From Trichocoleus sp. FACHB-46 (lineage in GTDB: Bacteria > Cyanobacteriota > Cyanobacteriia > FACHB-46), in NCBI RefSeq assembly GCF_014695385.1, contig NZ_JACJOD010000028.1, forward strand, positions 124,001 through 188,000: 64,000 nucleotides of DNA, in the 5' to 3' direction. Under the pieces are notes generated by a model. It saw only the letters and a list, made by a program, of their open reading frames with translations. It made no database searches and was not told the DNA's origin. A program made the position numbers and the translations under genes. Shown here in pieces: positions 28,263-37,325 of this stretch (positions are counted from its first letter, which is position 1; each line of letters opens with the position of its first letter).

Positions 28263-28497
28263 CTTACTATAGGGTTAGTAGCAAGTGAGCTGCAAACCAC
28301 AGAACCCCTCTCAGGACGAGTCTGTATTCTGACGCTGCATTGACAGAAAACATCTCTGATTTAAGTAATGAGATCGCTCCAGTGAATAAAGGTAGGTAAG
28401 GTCGAGCGCCTTTTATCAGCTGGAATAGTCATGGATTTTGGTGTGAGGAGTGGGAGCGGTGCCCTGCGGTAGAAGCGGCTGGTCAGGAGGAATCCCC

Positions 28498-29586
28498 ATG
28501 CATGATATTTGCCCGATTAAACGCTTTGATCACCTAGAATTCTACGTGGGTAATGCCAAGCAAGCAGCGCTCTTTTATGCTGATTGCTTTGGTTTTACCA
28601 ATACTGCTTATCGGGGATTAAGTACTGGAAGCCGCGACGTAACCTCCTATGTCATGGAGCAAGGAGAAATTCGTTTGGTCCTAAGTAGCGCTCTGCACCC
28701 CGATCACGCGATCGCGCAGAGCGGGTTGAAACATGGCGATAGTGTGGCAGTGATTGCTCTAGAAGTGCCAGATGCAGAGAAAGCCTTCTGGGAAACAACA
28801 TCTCGTGGAGCTAGAGAAGCGATCGCACTGACTGAGGAGCAAGACGAGCAAGGGGTGTTTCGCTACGCCGTTATTCATGTCTATGGAGATATGCTAGTTA
28901 AGTTTGTTGAGCGCAGCCAATACCAAGGATTTGCTCCTGGTTTCGCTATGCGTCAGCAGGCTCATCAACGGGTTGGTGCAGGGCTAACCGCGATTGATCA
29001 TGTCGTAGCCAACGTAGAATATGGCGCAATGGATCGCTGGGTACAGTTCTTCACCGATACGCTGGGCTTTGAGCTATTGATGCACTTTGATGATCAGGCA
29101 ATTTCTACAGAATATTCTGCTTTGATGTCTAAGGTGATGCGCGATCGTACAGGCAAAATTAAGCTACCCATCAACGAGCCCGCCTATGGCAAACGCAAAT
29201 CACAGATTGATGAGTTCTTGGAATATCACCACGGACCTGGGATTCAGCATATCGCTTTAGCAACCAACAATATTATTGAAACAGTCACCCAACTAAAACG
29301 CTCTGGCGTTGAGTTCCTCCAGACTCCCCCGACATATTACCAAAACTTAGCTTCCCGTGTCGGTGCTCTAGAAGAACCGATTGATCAACTTGCTCAGTTA
29401 GGCATTCTGATCGATCGCGATTCGGAAGGCTATCTCCTCCAGATCTTCACCCAACCTGTCCAAGACCGCCCCACCCTATTCTTTGAGATCATTCAGCGCC
29501 ACGGAGCCCAAGGATTTGGTGAAGGCAACTTTAAGGCACTGTTTGAAGCGATCGAACGAGAACAAGCGCTGAGGGGAAATCTTTGA
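28498..29586 (+). CDS. hppD: 4-hydroxyphenylpyruvate dioxygenase
   Basis: This Fe(II) enzyme turns 4-hydroxyphenylpyruvate into homogentisate, the entry point of tyrosine breakdown and of tocopherol headgroup synthesis. It has two VOC half-domains. The iron ligands are visible as His in AIDHVVANV, His in GIQHIALATN and Glu in FFEIIQRHG near the C-terminus, where the family tail QGFGEGNFKALFEAIE follows. A perfect AGGAGG lies 7 bases before the ATG at 28498 and sets the start at 362 residues. The upstream GTG at 28450 is rejected. hmgA follows 6 bases after its stop. Confidence 0.97.
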   Translation: MHDICPIKRFDHLEFYVGNAKQAALFYADCFGFTNTAYRGLSTGSRDVTSYVMEQGEIRLVLSSALHPDHAIAQSGLKHGDSVAVIALEVPDAEKAFWETTSRGAREAIALTEEQDEQGVFRYAVIHVYGDMLVKFVERSQYQGFAPGFAMRQQAHQRVGAGLTAIDHVVANVEYGAMDRWVQFFTDTLGFELLMHFDDQAISTEYSALMSKVMRDRTGKIKLPINEPAYGKRKSQIDEFLEYHHGPGIQHIALATNNIIETVTQLKRSGVEFLQTPPTYYQNLASRVGALEEPIDQLAQLGILIDRDSEGYLLQIFTQPVQDRPTLFFEIIQRHGAQGFGEGNFKALFEAIEREQALRGNL

Positions 29587-29592
29587 GAAGTT

Positions 29593-30750
29593 ATGAGCTA
29601 CTACTACAAACTAGGAGCAATTCCCCATAAACGGCACACGCAGTTCCGTCAACCGGATGGCTCGCTTTATCACGAAGAATTGATTAGTGTCCAAGGGTTT
29701 TCGGGGGTGCAATCTTTGCTGTACCACTTGCGGCCACCAACTCAGGTTTATAAGGTGTTATCTCATCAAGACACCAAGATTGTTCATGAGGAGTCGAGTG
29801 CCTTGCGGCATCGTCATTTACGCACCGCAGATGTCACAGCAGGTGGAGATGCGATCGCGGCTCGAATTCCTTTACTAGTAAATGCCGATGTCTGTATTTC
29901 TGTCGCTCGACCAACAGAGCCGATGGCTTACTGGTACCGCTTTGCTCACGGAGATGAGGTGATCTTTATCCATCAGGGTACAGGGATATTGGAGAGCCAA
30001 TATGGGGTGCTGCCTTATCGACCGGGAGATTATTTGGTAATTCCAACCGGGGTACTGTGGCGGATTCTGCCAGATGCAAAAAGCGAGCAGCGGATGTTGG
30101 CGATCGAAGCTCAGGGACATATCGAACCACCTCAGCGGTATCTAAATCGGTACGGCCAGTTTCTGGAACATGCACCTTACTGTGAGCGGGACATTCGCCC
30201 ACCCCAAGACTTAGTGGTTCACGATGAAGCAGGGGAGTTCGAAGTTCAAATTAAAACTCAGGGTTGTATTACGCATTATCTCTATCACTATCATCCGCTA
30301 GATGTGGTGGGTTGGGATGGTCATCTGTATCCTTATGCTTTAAATATTGAGGATTTTGAACCAATTACCGGACGGGTGCACCAGCCGCCTCCTGTGCATC
30401 AAACCTTTGCGGCGGCTGGGTTTGTGATTTGTTCTTTTGTGCCGCGTCTGTTCGATTACCATCCACTCGCCATTCCTGCACCCTACAATCACTCCAATGT
30501 CGATTCGGATGAGGTGCTTTACTACGCTGCGGGTAACTTTATGTCACGCAGAGGCATCGAAGAAGCTTCTGTCACTGTGCATCCTAGCGGCATCCCCCAC
30601 GGTCCCCATCCCGGTATGTATGAAGGGTCAATTGGTAAAGAGCGCACCGATGAATTAGCTGTCATGATTGACACCTTCCGCCCCCTCAAGTTAACGGCTC
30701 AGGCTACGCACTTAGAGGATCTCAATTATCTCTACAGTTGGAGCGCTTAA
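29593..30750 (+). CDS. hmgA: Homogentisate 1,2-dioxygenase
   Basis: This cupin-fold Fe(II) enzyme opens the homogentisate ring to maleylacetoacetate. The metal-binding region is intact: HSNVDSDEVLYYAAG near residue 297 and HPSGIPHGPHPG near 330, which supply the His and Glu ligands of the family. Length (385) is typical of the shorter bacterial type. It sits 6 bases after hppD. Neither maleylacetoacetate isomerase nor fumarylacetoacetase is in the window, so the lower pathway, if present, is elsewhere. Confidence 0.95.
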   Translation: MSYYYKLGAIPHKRHTQFRQPDGSLYHEELISVQGFSGVQSLLYHLRPPTQVYKVLSHQDTKIVHEESSALRHRHLRTADVTAGGDAIAARIPLLVNADVCISVARPTEPMAYWYRFAHGDEVIFIHQGTGILESQYGVLPYRPGDYLVIPTGVLWRILPDAKSEQRMLAIEAQGHIEPPQRYLNRYGQFLEHAPYCERDIRPPQDLVVHDEAGEFEVQIKTQGCITHYLYHYHPLDVVGWDGHLYPYALNIEDFEPITGRVHQPPPVHQTFAAAGFVICSFVPRLFDYHPLAIPAPYNHSNVDSDEVLYYAAGNFMSRRGIEEASVTVHPSGIPHGPHPGMYEGSIGKERTDELAVMIDTFRPLKLTAQATHLEDLNYLYSWSA

Positions 30751-30792
30751 TCTGGACTTTTAGTTTTTCTCTCTCTTCTCAGGAGAACTTCG

Positions 30793-31704
30793 ATGATGAC
30801 TACAGTTCTCAACTCGCCTACTCCTGCAATCTCTGCTCGAATTCAAGAACGTTTGCAGCAAGGCCAGCTAACTCAAGACCAAGTGACCGAGTTTCAAGCT
30901 TTTCTGGCTGAAATCGATCGCCACTTTCTGCAACACCGGATTATTACAGACAATGCTTACACCCGTTGGTTTCAGCAAGGTGAAGCGGCAGATGCTGAGT
31001 TGCGGCATTTTATCCAGCAATTCTCGGTTTTCTCTAATCAGTTTCTAATTGCAGCGCTACAAAAGGAGATTAATGCTCCCACGCTCCAACAGTCGCGGGC
31101 GAGCCGAGAAATTCTCTTAAATGAATTAGGCGTAATCTACCGTAAAACTGGGCAAGCGATCGCCAATCAGCCATCTTTAACCGAGGCAGAAAAAGAGCGA
31201 GAAGGTGATCCAGAACTGGTCGGAACAGAAGGCACAGTAGATGGAGGGATTTGTCGTTTCCGCGCCGCTCACTTTGAATGGTTGGTGGCAGTGGCAGCGA
31301 GTTTAGGGCTGAATTTCGCGGATATTGGTAAACGCAAGCATGGCACGCCAGCAACGCTGCATTTCTGCGATGAGTTAATTCGGCTTTACGGCAGCGACGA
31401 CCCCCAAATCGCGGAAGGTGCGAGCTTTGCGGTGGAGCATTGGGCCGCAGCAGGCTTCTGGCAAGAGCTAGAAGATGGTTTACTGAAGATTAAACAAATT
31501 CGACATCCTCAACTACCGCTAGCCTTCTTCACCTGGCACAACCGCGTAGAAGCGCAACATGCAGGACATACCTTAGAAGAGATTGAAGCTGTTTACTTCA
31601 GCTCTGATTTTGATCCAGTCAAGTTTTTTCAAGGAGGTCGAGAGATTCTGGAAGCGATCGCGGTCTTTTGGAATGGCTTAGCGAGCGATCTTTACATGCA
31701 ATAA
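30793..31704 (+). CDS. Haem-oxygenase-like putative diiron enzyme (TenA/PqqC/HDO fold)
   Basis: The all-helical 303-residue protein carries spaced Glu/His residues expected of haem-oxygenase-like diiron oxidases: E111, H160, E215-H216, H249, E253 and H256/H259. The motif WHNRVEAQHAGH is especially suggestive. Annotators call such proteins iron-containing redox enzymes, and known HDOs cut or hydroxylate amino-acid-derived substrates. The substrate is not predictable. It lies 42 bases after hmgA on the same strand, behind a good AGGAG site, so it is probably the third gene of the operon. Confidence 0.78.
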   Translation: MMTTVLNSPTPAISARIQERLQQGQLTQDQVTEFQAFLAEIDRHFLQHRIITDNAYTRWFQQGEAADAELRHFIQQFSVFSNQFLIAALQKEINAPTLQQSRASREILLNELGVIYRKTGQAIANQPSLTEAEKEREGDPELVGTEGTVDGGICRFRAAHFEWLVAVAASLGLNFADIGKRKHGTPATLHFCDELIRLYGSDDPQIAEGASFAVEHWAAAGFWQELEDGLLKIKQIRHPQLPLAFFTWHNRVEAQHAGHTLEEIEAVYFSSDFDPVKFFQGGREILEAIAVFWNGLASDLYMQ

Positions 31705-31712
31705 CCACCTGC

Positions 31713-33770
31713 TTAAAAAATTGTCTTGAGTAGCAAGTTATCCATCAACTTGTGATCTACCAAATATTTGACAATTGCATGCCCTGATTCCTCAAATGCT
31801 TGAATTGTGCAGTTTGGTAAGGCATTAAAGCGGCTAGCATGCAGATCGTCTAAATTCACAGTTCCAGGTGTTTCTGGATCTAGCTTTTTACCATAGAAGA
31901 TACGTATATCTGGAGTATGAGGAGAAGTCTGGCAGAGTGTAGGCAAGTCAAAATAACGAACACTAGGAGGATTTGTCTCTAGGGCTTCCATGATGGAGAG
32001 CCAGCGAGTATCGCCCATTGCGATCGCTTGAGCGGAGTCTAGGCAGGACAGAGGACCAAAAGTAATGATCTGATCGGCTCCTAACAGTTGTCCAAACATA
32101 ATGGCGGCATACCCACCCATAGACTGCCCAATCATAATGACTTTGCTAGGGGCAATTTGAACAATTAGTTGTTTCAGGCTATCTACAACTTCGTTAACTG
32201 TGTGTCCTAGTCCTGGGATGCCGCGCTGATACCAACTGTTGGATAAGTCTCGCACCAAAATTCGGTTGATAGGTTTAGCAGCTAACTGAGCCAATTTTTT
32301 GGTTCTGCCGTAAAAATCAAACTGAGGAAGACCATCCCAAGAGACAAAACCAAACGAAATAGTTAACGGTTCCCCGGCAAAGATCTCATCTACCAGGTAT
32401 GAAGCATTGGTGCTCTCAACTATCTCATTCGTGAGAGGGCCATGATTCAGGACCAAATTAGACTGCTGAGCCAGCAAAGTTGCTTGCCCTGACGCTACCT
32501 GACTACTTTGAGCCGCTTTGCCTGTCGATGATATGTCTGTCGATGAAGTGATATGAGGGTTTTGATGTGAGTATGTGTTGGGGAAGATGAAATTGGTAAA
32601 TGACAGCGAGATGCTAACGTCCAGCCCTTTGACTTGATGCCACCATCCCACTGGTACGAAAATTACTTCTCCAGGTTCTAATACTGTTTCAATAATCTGA
32701 ACATCTTTAACGAGTGGATACTTTTCGTAATCTATATTCTCCAAATCTACACGACTGAAGACACCAATATCGTTGTAAACCAAGGGAGTGGCAGCGGGTG
32801 AAATTAGCCGCCAGCGCTTGCGTCCATACACTTGAGCCATCATCAAGTTCATTGGGTCGTGGTGCAACGGAGTAACGGTGCCTGCTGGCCCAAACCAAAA
32901 GAAGACTGTGCCTTTTGTGCTTTCAGGGTTCAGTAGTTCCGGAAACATGATAAAGTCCTTGAACAGACCTTTGAGGTCTTCGCGCTCAAGGTTGCCATTG
33001 TTGGCAACCATGTAGTAGTCATTACTTTCTCCACCCTGAACCACCATATCTACATATTCGCTAAGCTTGATTGCCCGCTTATATTGATTAGTATTGATTT
33101 CGTAGCTGGGGTCTGAGGTGCGACCAAATTGGATTTGTACTTCTGCTTGACCGTAATTCGTCTTTAAAAAGTCAGGAGTCCACGAGGAAAGGGCAGGCCA
33201 GTCCGCCATCATGCCTGTCAAAATAACAGGTGTGTTGGTTGCGTAATATTTTTCTAAAAATTCTTCTCTAGAGATGCGATCGCGTCGTTCAATCGTACTA
33301 AAGTTAGGAGATAGCTGTGTGAGTTGGCGTTGAATCGTCAGAATAGACTCTAGTTTACGTAGACGTTGCAGTGTTTCACTTTCTGTTTGAAAGGTTTTTT
33401 CGGTTGCAATATAGCTGACTGCCTGAGTTGCTAGGGCTGCATCAATTCCTTCGCGGACCATTGTCTCAACTAAAACAGAGTCTGGAACTTGGCGAAGCTT
33501 GTTCTCAATGATCCATTGTTTCCAAGGCTCAGAGAGATTTAAGGCCGATGAATCTGCCTGACTTGCTACAGATGTCTGTGGGATTACCTTTTGTTGTTCT
33601 AGTTCCAAAATTTTGGCAGCAAGATTCATCCGCTCTTGTACAGAGAGCTGCTCACTGGACAACATTGCCTCCAATGTTTCTATTGCTCGCTCAACTAAAT
33701 TGCCAAATTTTGGTGATTGAGCAATCGCTGTGGGATCAAGATTGAGTGCCAACTGCTTTTCTGTAAACAT
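31713..33770 (-). CDS. JmjC/cupin-like oxygenase fused to an alpha/beta hydrolase
   Basis: The 685-residue protein has an N-terminal helical region (1-150). A JmjC-type cupin domain covers about 155-395, with the 2OG-Fe ligands visible as H303-x-D305 in PLHHDPM and H378 in GWWHQVKGLDVS. A Ser/Gln-rich linker spans about 396-445. The alpha/beta hydrolase domain has the nucleophile elbow GQSMGG (S550) and a likely catalytic His in ESGHA (H664). Known JmjC enzymes of this bacterial class hydroxylate peptides or proteins. The fusion implies sequential hydroxylation and ester or thioester cleavage. It converges on the diiron enzyme gene (8-base gap). Confidence 0.85.
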   Translation of the reverse strand: MFTEKQLALNLDPTAIAQSPKFGNLVERAIETLEAMLSSEQLSVQERMNLAAKILELEQQKVIPQTSVASQADSSALNLSEPWKQWIIENKLRQVPDSVLVETMVREGIDAALATQAVSYIATEKTFQTESETLQRLRKLESILTIQRQLTQLSPNFSTIERRDRISREEFLEKYYATNTPVILTGMMADWPALSSWTPDFLKTNYGQAEVQIQFGRTSDPSYEINTNQYKRAIKLSEYVDMVVQGGESNDYYMVANNGNLEREDLKGLFKDFIMFPELLNPESTKGTVFFWFGPAGTVTPLHHDPMNLMMAQVYGRKRWRLISPAATPLVYNDIGVFSRVDLENIDYEKYPLVKDVQIIETVLEPGEVIFVPVGWWHQVKGLDVSISLSFTNFIFPNTYSHQNPHITSSTDISSTGKAAQSSQVASGQATLLAQQSNLVLNHGPLTNEIVESTNASYLVDEIFAGEPLTISFGFVSWDGLPQFDFYGRTKKLAQLAAKPINRILVRDLSNSWYQRGIPGLGHTVNEVVDSLKQLIVQIAPSKVIMIGQSMGGYAAIMFGQLLGADQIITFGPLSCLDSAQAIAMGDTRWLSIMEALETNPPSVRYFDLPTLCQTSPHTPDIRIFYGKKLDPETPGTVNLDDLHASRFNALPNCTIQAFEESGHAIVKYLVDHKLMDNLLLKTIF

Positions 33771-34010
33771 ATTAAATGTTTGTAATCAATCTCTAACTCT
33801 TGGAAATCAAGCTTAGTAAAGCTTTAGAGGTCAGGCAGATAAGTGTATTAACATAGATGCAGAGGAGTGTTTCAAGCTTCATCATACACGCTCTAAATTT
33901 TGATTCCATTTCCTCTCAAATGACTTGAAGCTTTTCATCACTCCCCATCAGGCAGCTAGATTCAAATCTATTTTTGCAAGGGGTGAATTGCGATCGCCAA
34001 ACAACTGTCC
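33771..34010. other. Divergent spacer between JmjC fusion and acyl-activating enzyme genes
   Basis: AT-rich sequence presumably holds both promoters. One HIP1-like site overlaps the 5' end of the acyl-activating gene. No ORF or distinctive structure was found. Confidence 0.45.
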
Positions 34011-36089
34011 TTGGCGCAACTTCTGATCTGTGGCATTGAAAACCACATTGCCACTCAACTTTTAACCCAGATCAATCAGTTGCTTGTTGCTTTACCAACG
34101 ATTGAGTGTTGGCAATATTTCACTCAGCATCTTCTGAAGCCTGAGCATCCTTGGGCGTTACATCAACTCCTCTACACTGAAACTTTTGCTGACTGGGATG
34201 AAAAACAGGGGCCGCCTCCTGCTTGGTCTCCTTCTCTGGAGCAAATTCAGTCTACAAATATTGCGGCTTTGATGCGAAAACAGGCGATCGCAACCTACCC
34301 GGAATTACATGCTTGGTCCTGTCAGCATCGAGATGAGTTTTGGCAAATCATGATGCGACGGTTGGGAATTCGCTTTCAGCAAAACTATACACAGATTCTA
34401 GATTTATCCCAAGGAGTTGAATCGCCTCAGTGGTTGATCAACGCTCGGCTCAATATTGTAGAAAGTTGTTTCCAAGCCCCCGATAGCGCTATAGCCATTG
34501 TCTTTCAACCGGAGGGGGGTTCTCTGGATACCCTCACCTATGGCGAACTGCGTAGTTTGGTGAATCAGGTTTCAAATGGTCTAGTAGAACTGGGTCTACG
34601 ACCAGGAGACGCGATCGCTGTTGTCTTACCGATGACAGTAGAAGCAGTTGTGATTTATTTGGGGATTGTTCAGGCGGGTTGTGTGGTGGTGTCGGTCGCG
34701 GATAGCTTTGCTGCACCTGAAATCGCTATCCGCTTACAGATTGCGCAAGCAAAAGCAGTATTCACGCAAGCCTTGATTCTGCGGGCTGGAAAGCAATTGC
34801 CTCTCTATACCAAAGTCATAGAGGCACAGTCTCCAAAAGCGATCGTTCTTGCTGCTTCTTCTAACACTCAATTGCGATCGGGTGATCTGTCCTGGCAAGA
34901 TTTCCTGAGTGATCGCCAGCAATTTCAGCCTATACCTGCGGTTTCATCAGCTCACACTAATATCTTGTTCTCTTCTGGGACCACTGGTGAACCCAAGGCA
35001 GTTCCTTGGACGCAGACCACGCCGATTAAATGTGCCGTGGATGGACATCTACACCAAGACATTCATGCTGGAGATGTGGTGGCTTGGCCGACAAACCTGG
35101 GTTGGATGATGGGTCCGTGGCTGATCTATGCCAGTTTGATTAATCAGGCCGCGATCACCTTGTACTATGGTACTCCGACGACCAGAGAGTTCGGAAAATT
35201 TATTCAAGACGCTCAGGTAACGATGCTGGGTGTAGTGCCTAGTTTAGTAACAGCATGGAAAAATACTGATTGTATGAAAGGACTGGACTGGAGCACAATT
35301 AAAACTTTTAGCTCTACAGGTGAGTGTTCTAATTCACAGGATATGTTGTTCCTCATGTCTTTGGCAGGCTATAAACCCATCATAGAATACTGCGGTGGGA
35401 CCGAAATCGGTGGAGCATATATCACTGGAACTGTAGTACAACCCTGCGCTCCTGCAACTTTTACCACTCCTGCTCTCGGTCTTGATGTTGTCATTATGAA
35501 CCCAGAGGGACAGCCAGCAGAGAGAGGTGAAGCATTCATCATTCCTCCGTCTATTGGGCTCTCAACTGAACTGCTGAATCGGGATCATCATCAAGTGTAC
35601 TTTGCCGATACACCTTGTTTACCTGTCGTGCGCGAGGCTATAGAAGCCAAGAGTCAAAGAGGCTTTTCTCATGCTTCACCCTCCATCCCTCTTCGTCGCC
35701 ACGGCGATCGCTTAGAACGTTTACCCAACGGCTACTATCGAGCCCAGGGACGAGTAGATGATGCAATGAATTTGGGTGGAATTAAGGTGAGTTCCACAGA
35801 GATCGAGCAAGTGCTGAATAGAGTTGAGGATATTGGTGAGACAGCGGCGATCGCGATCGCTCCTCCGGGCGGTGGTCCTAGCCAGTTAATTATTTATGCG
35901 GTTGTTGTCCCGAATAGCTCGAAAACTAGAGAGGAACTAAAAACCTCTCTGCAAACTGCGCTCGCTCAGAATCTCAATCCTCTCTTCAAAATTCGTGATG
36001 TGGTCATGTTGGATGCTTTGCCACGGACAGCTTCTAACAAGGTGATGCGACGGGTGCTGCGTGACCAATACCGTCTAACGCCTTTATGA
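34011..36089 (+). CDS. Acyl-activating enzyme resembling plant AAE17/AAE18
   Basis: The ANL-superfamily ligase forms an acyl adenylate and then probably an acyl-CoA. The P-loop-like motif is FSSGTTGEPKAVPW near residue 320. The segments NLGWMMGPWL, YCGGTEIGGAY and GRVDDAMNLGGIKVSS are near-matches to plant peroxisomal AAE17/18 as I recall them. The C-terminal catalytic Lys lies in PRTASNKVMRRVL. The N-terminal 150 residues also fit this family. The usual ATG is missing; I give the TTG at 34011, but an ATT 24 bases upstream is also in frame. It precedes an aminotransferase by 45 bases. The substrate is unknown. Confidence 0.82.
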   Translation: MAQLLICGIENHIATQLLTQINQLLVALPTIECWQYFTQHLLKPEHPWALHQLLYTETFADWDEKQGPPPAWSPSLEQIQSTNIAALMRKQAIATYPELHAWSCQHRDEFWQIMMRRLGIRFQQNYTQILDLSQGVESPQWLINARLNIVESCFQAPDSAIAIVFQPEGGSLDTLTYGELRSLVNQVSNGLVELGLRPGDAIAVVLPMTVEAVVIYLGIVQAGCVVVSVADSFAAPEIAIRLQIAQAKAVFTQALILRAGKQLPLYTKVIEAQSPKAIVLAASSNTQLRSGDLSWQDFLSDRQQFQPIPAVSSAHTNILFSSGTTGEPKAVPWTQTTPIKCAVDGHLHQDIHAGDVVAWPTNLGWMMGPWLIYASLINQAAITLYYGTPTTREFGKFIQDAQVTMLGVVPSLVTAWKNTDCMKGLDWSTIKTFSSTGECSNSQDMLFLMSLAGYKPIIEYCGGTEIGGAYITGTVVQPCAPATFTTPALGLDVVIMNPEGQPAERGEAFIIPPSIGLSTELLNRDHHQVYFADTPCLPVVREAIEAKSQRGFSHASPSIPLRRHGDRLERLPNGYYRAQGRVDDAMNLGGIKVSSTEIEQVLNRVEDIGETAAIAIAPPGGGPSQLIIYAVVVPNSSKTREELKTSLQTALAQNLNPLFKIRDVVMLDALPRTASNKVMRRVLRDQYRLTPL

Positions 36090-36134
36090 GGGAGATTTAG
36101 GGAGCTAGCTGATTTTTCATACAGTGAGGTAATT

Positions 36135-37304
36135 ATGACAATATTTGCAGAACGTATGAGTCACCTAGGCACTGAATCCGCTTTTGAGGTGCTTGCTAGA
36201 GCTAAAAAGTTAGAAGCTCAGGGCAAAAGTGTGATTCATCTAGAGATTGGTCAGCCCGATTTTCCCACCCCTGACAATATCTGTGAAGCCGCTTGCCGAG
36301 CCATGCGCGAAGGATATACGGGCTATGGTCCTGCAGCTGGGTTATTGGAGTTTCGCAAAGTAGTTGCTGAGTATATTGCAGCGACCAGAGGTGTGGAAGT
36401 TCATCCCGATGAAGTCGTCGTCACACCTGGAGCTAAACCAATTATTTTTTTCACGATATTGACGCTGGTGAATCCGGGAGATGAGGTCATTTATCCCAAT
36501 CCAGGTTTTCCGGTTTATGAATCGGTAATCAGTTTTGTTGGCGCTAAAGCTGTGCCTTTACCGTTACGGGAAGAAGTAGATTTTCGCTTTCGGATTGAAG
36601 ACTTAGTTAGTGCTATTTCCGATCGCACCAAACTCTTAATTATTAATTCTCCTCAAAATCCTACAGGCGGGCTGTTGGCCGCAGAAGATTTGGCTGCGAT
36701 CGCAGAGCTAGCCAATAAACATGATTTCTATGTGCTCTCTGATGAGGTTTATTCCCGGATGGTCTATGGCGAGAAGCATCAAAGTATCTTAAGTTTGCCA
36801 GGGATGAAAGCGCGGACTATTTTGCTGGATGGTCACTCGAAAACCTATGCGATGACAGGCTGGCGCTTGGGGTATGGTGTGGCTCCTCAGGCCATCACGG
36901 AAAAGATGGTGCAACTGATGATTAATTCTAATTCTTGCACCTGCTCTTTTACACAAATCGCTGGAATGGAAGCATTGACTGGGCCACAGGATGCGGTGGA
37001 GCAAATGATGGCTGAATTCCAACAACGGCGAGATGTGATTGTTGAAGGACTCAATGCGATCGCTGGAATCCAATGTCGCAAACCCACAGGTGCGTTCTAT
37101 GTATTCCCCAATGTCAAGCAACTACCCCTCTCTTCTGATGCGCTGGCTGATTATCTTTTGCAGGAAGCAAATGTCGCCGTCCTCTCAGGAACTGCTTTCG
37201 GTGAGTATGGTGATGGCTACTTAAGACTTTCCTACGCTAATTCTCCAGAGAATATCCATGAGGCGTTAGAACGAATTCAAATAGCGATAATTAAGCTTAA
37301 GTAG
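36135..37304 (+). CDS. Class I PLP aminotransferase (aspartate-aminotransferase-like)
   Basis: The 389-residue fold-type I enzyme shows the PLP lysine in DGHSKTYAMTGWRLGY, the NPTGG motif, SDEVYSRM and the C-terminal Arg in YLRLSYA that binds the carboxylate. It resembles broad aspartate/aromatic aminotransferases. In this setting, amino donors or an oxo acid linked to the upstream ligase are plausible but unproven. The two genes are probably cotranscribed. Confidence 0.88.
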   Translation: MTIFAERMSHLGTESAFEVLARAKKLEAQGKSVIHLEIGQPDFPTPDNICEAACRAMREGYTGYGPAAGLLEFRKVVAEYIAATRGVEVHPDEVVVTPGAKPIIFFTILTLVNPGDEVIYPNPGFPVYESVISFVGAKAVPLPLREEVDFRFRIEDLVSAISDRTKLLIINSPQNPTGGLLAAEDLAAIAELANKHDFYVLSDEVYSRMVYGEKHQSILSLPGMKARTILLDGHSKTYAMTGWRLGYGVAPQAITEKMVQLMINSNSCTCSFTQIAGMEALTGPQDAVEQMMAEFQQRRDVIVEGLNAIAGIQCRKPTGAFYVFPNVKQLPLSSDALADYLLQEANVAVLSGTAFGEYGDGYLRLSYANSPENIHEALERIQIAIIKLK

Positions 37305-37325
37305 GCGCAACGGAAAGAGGGGGGG

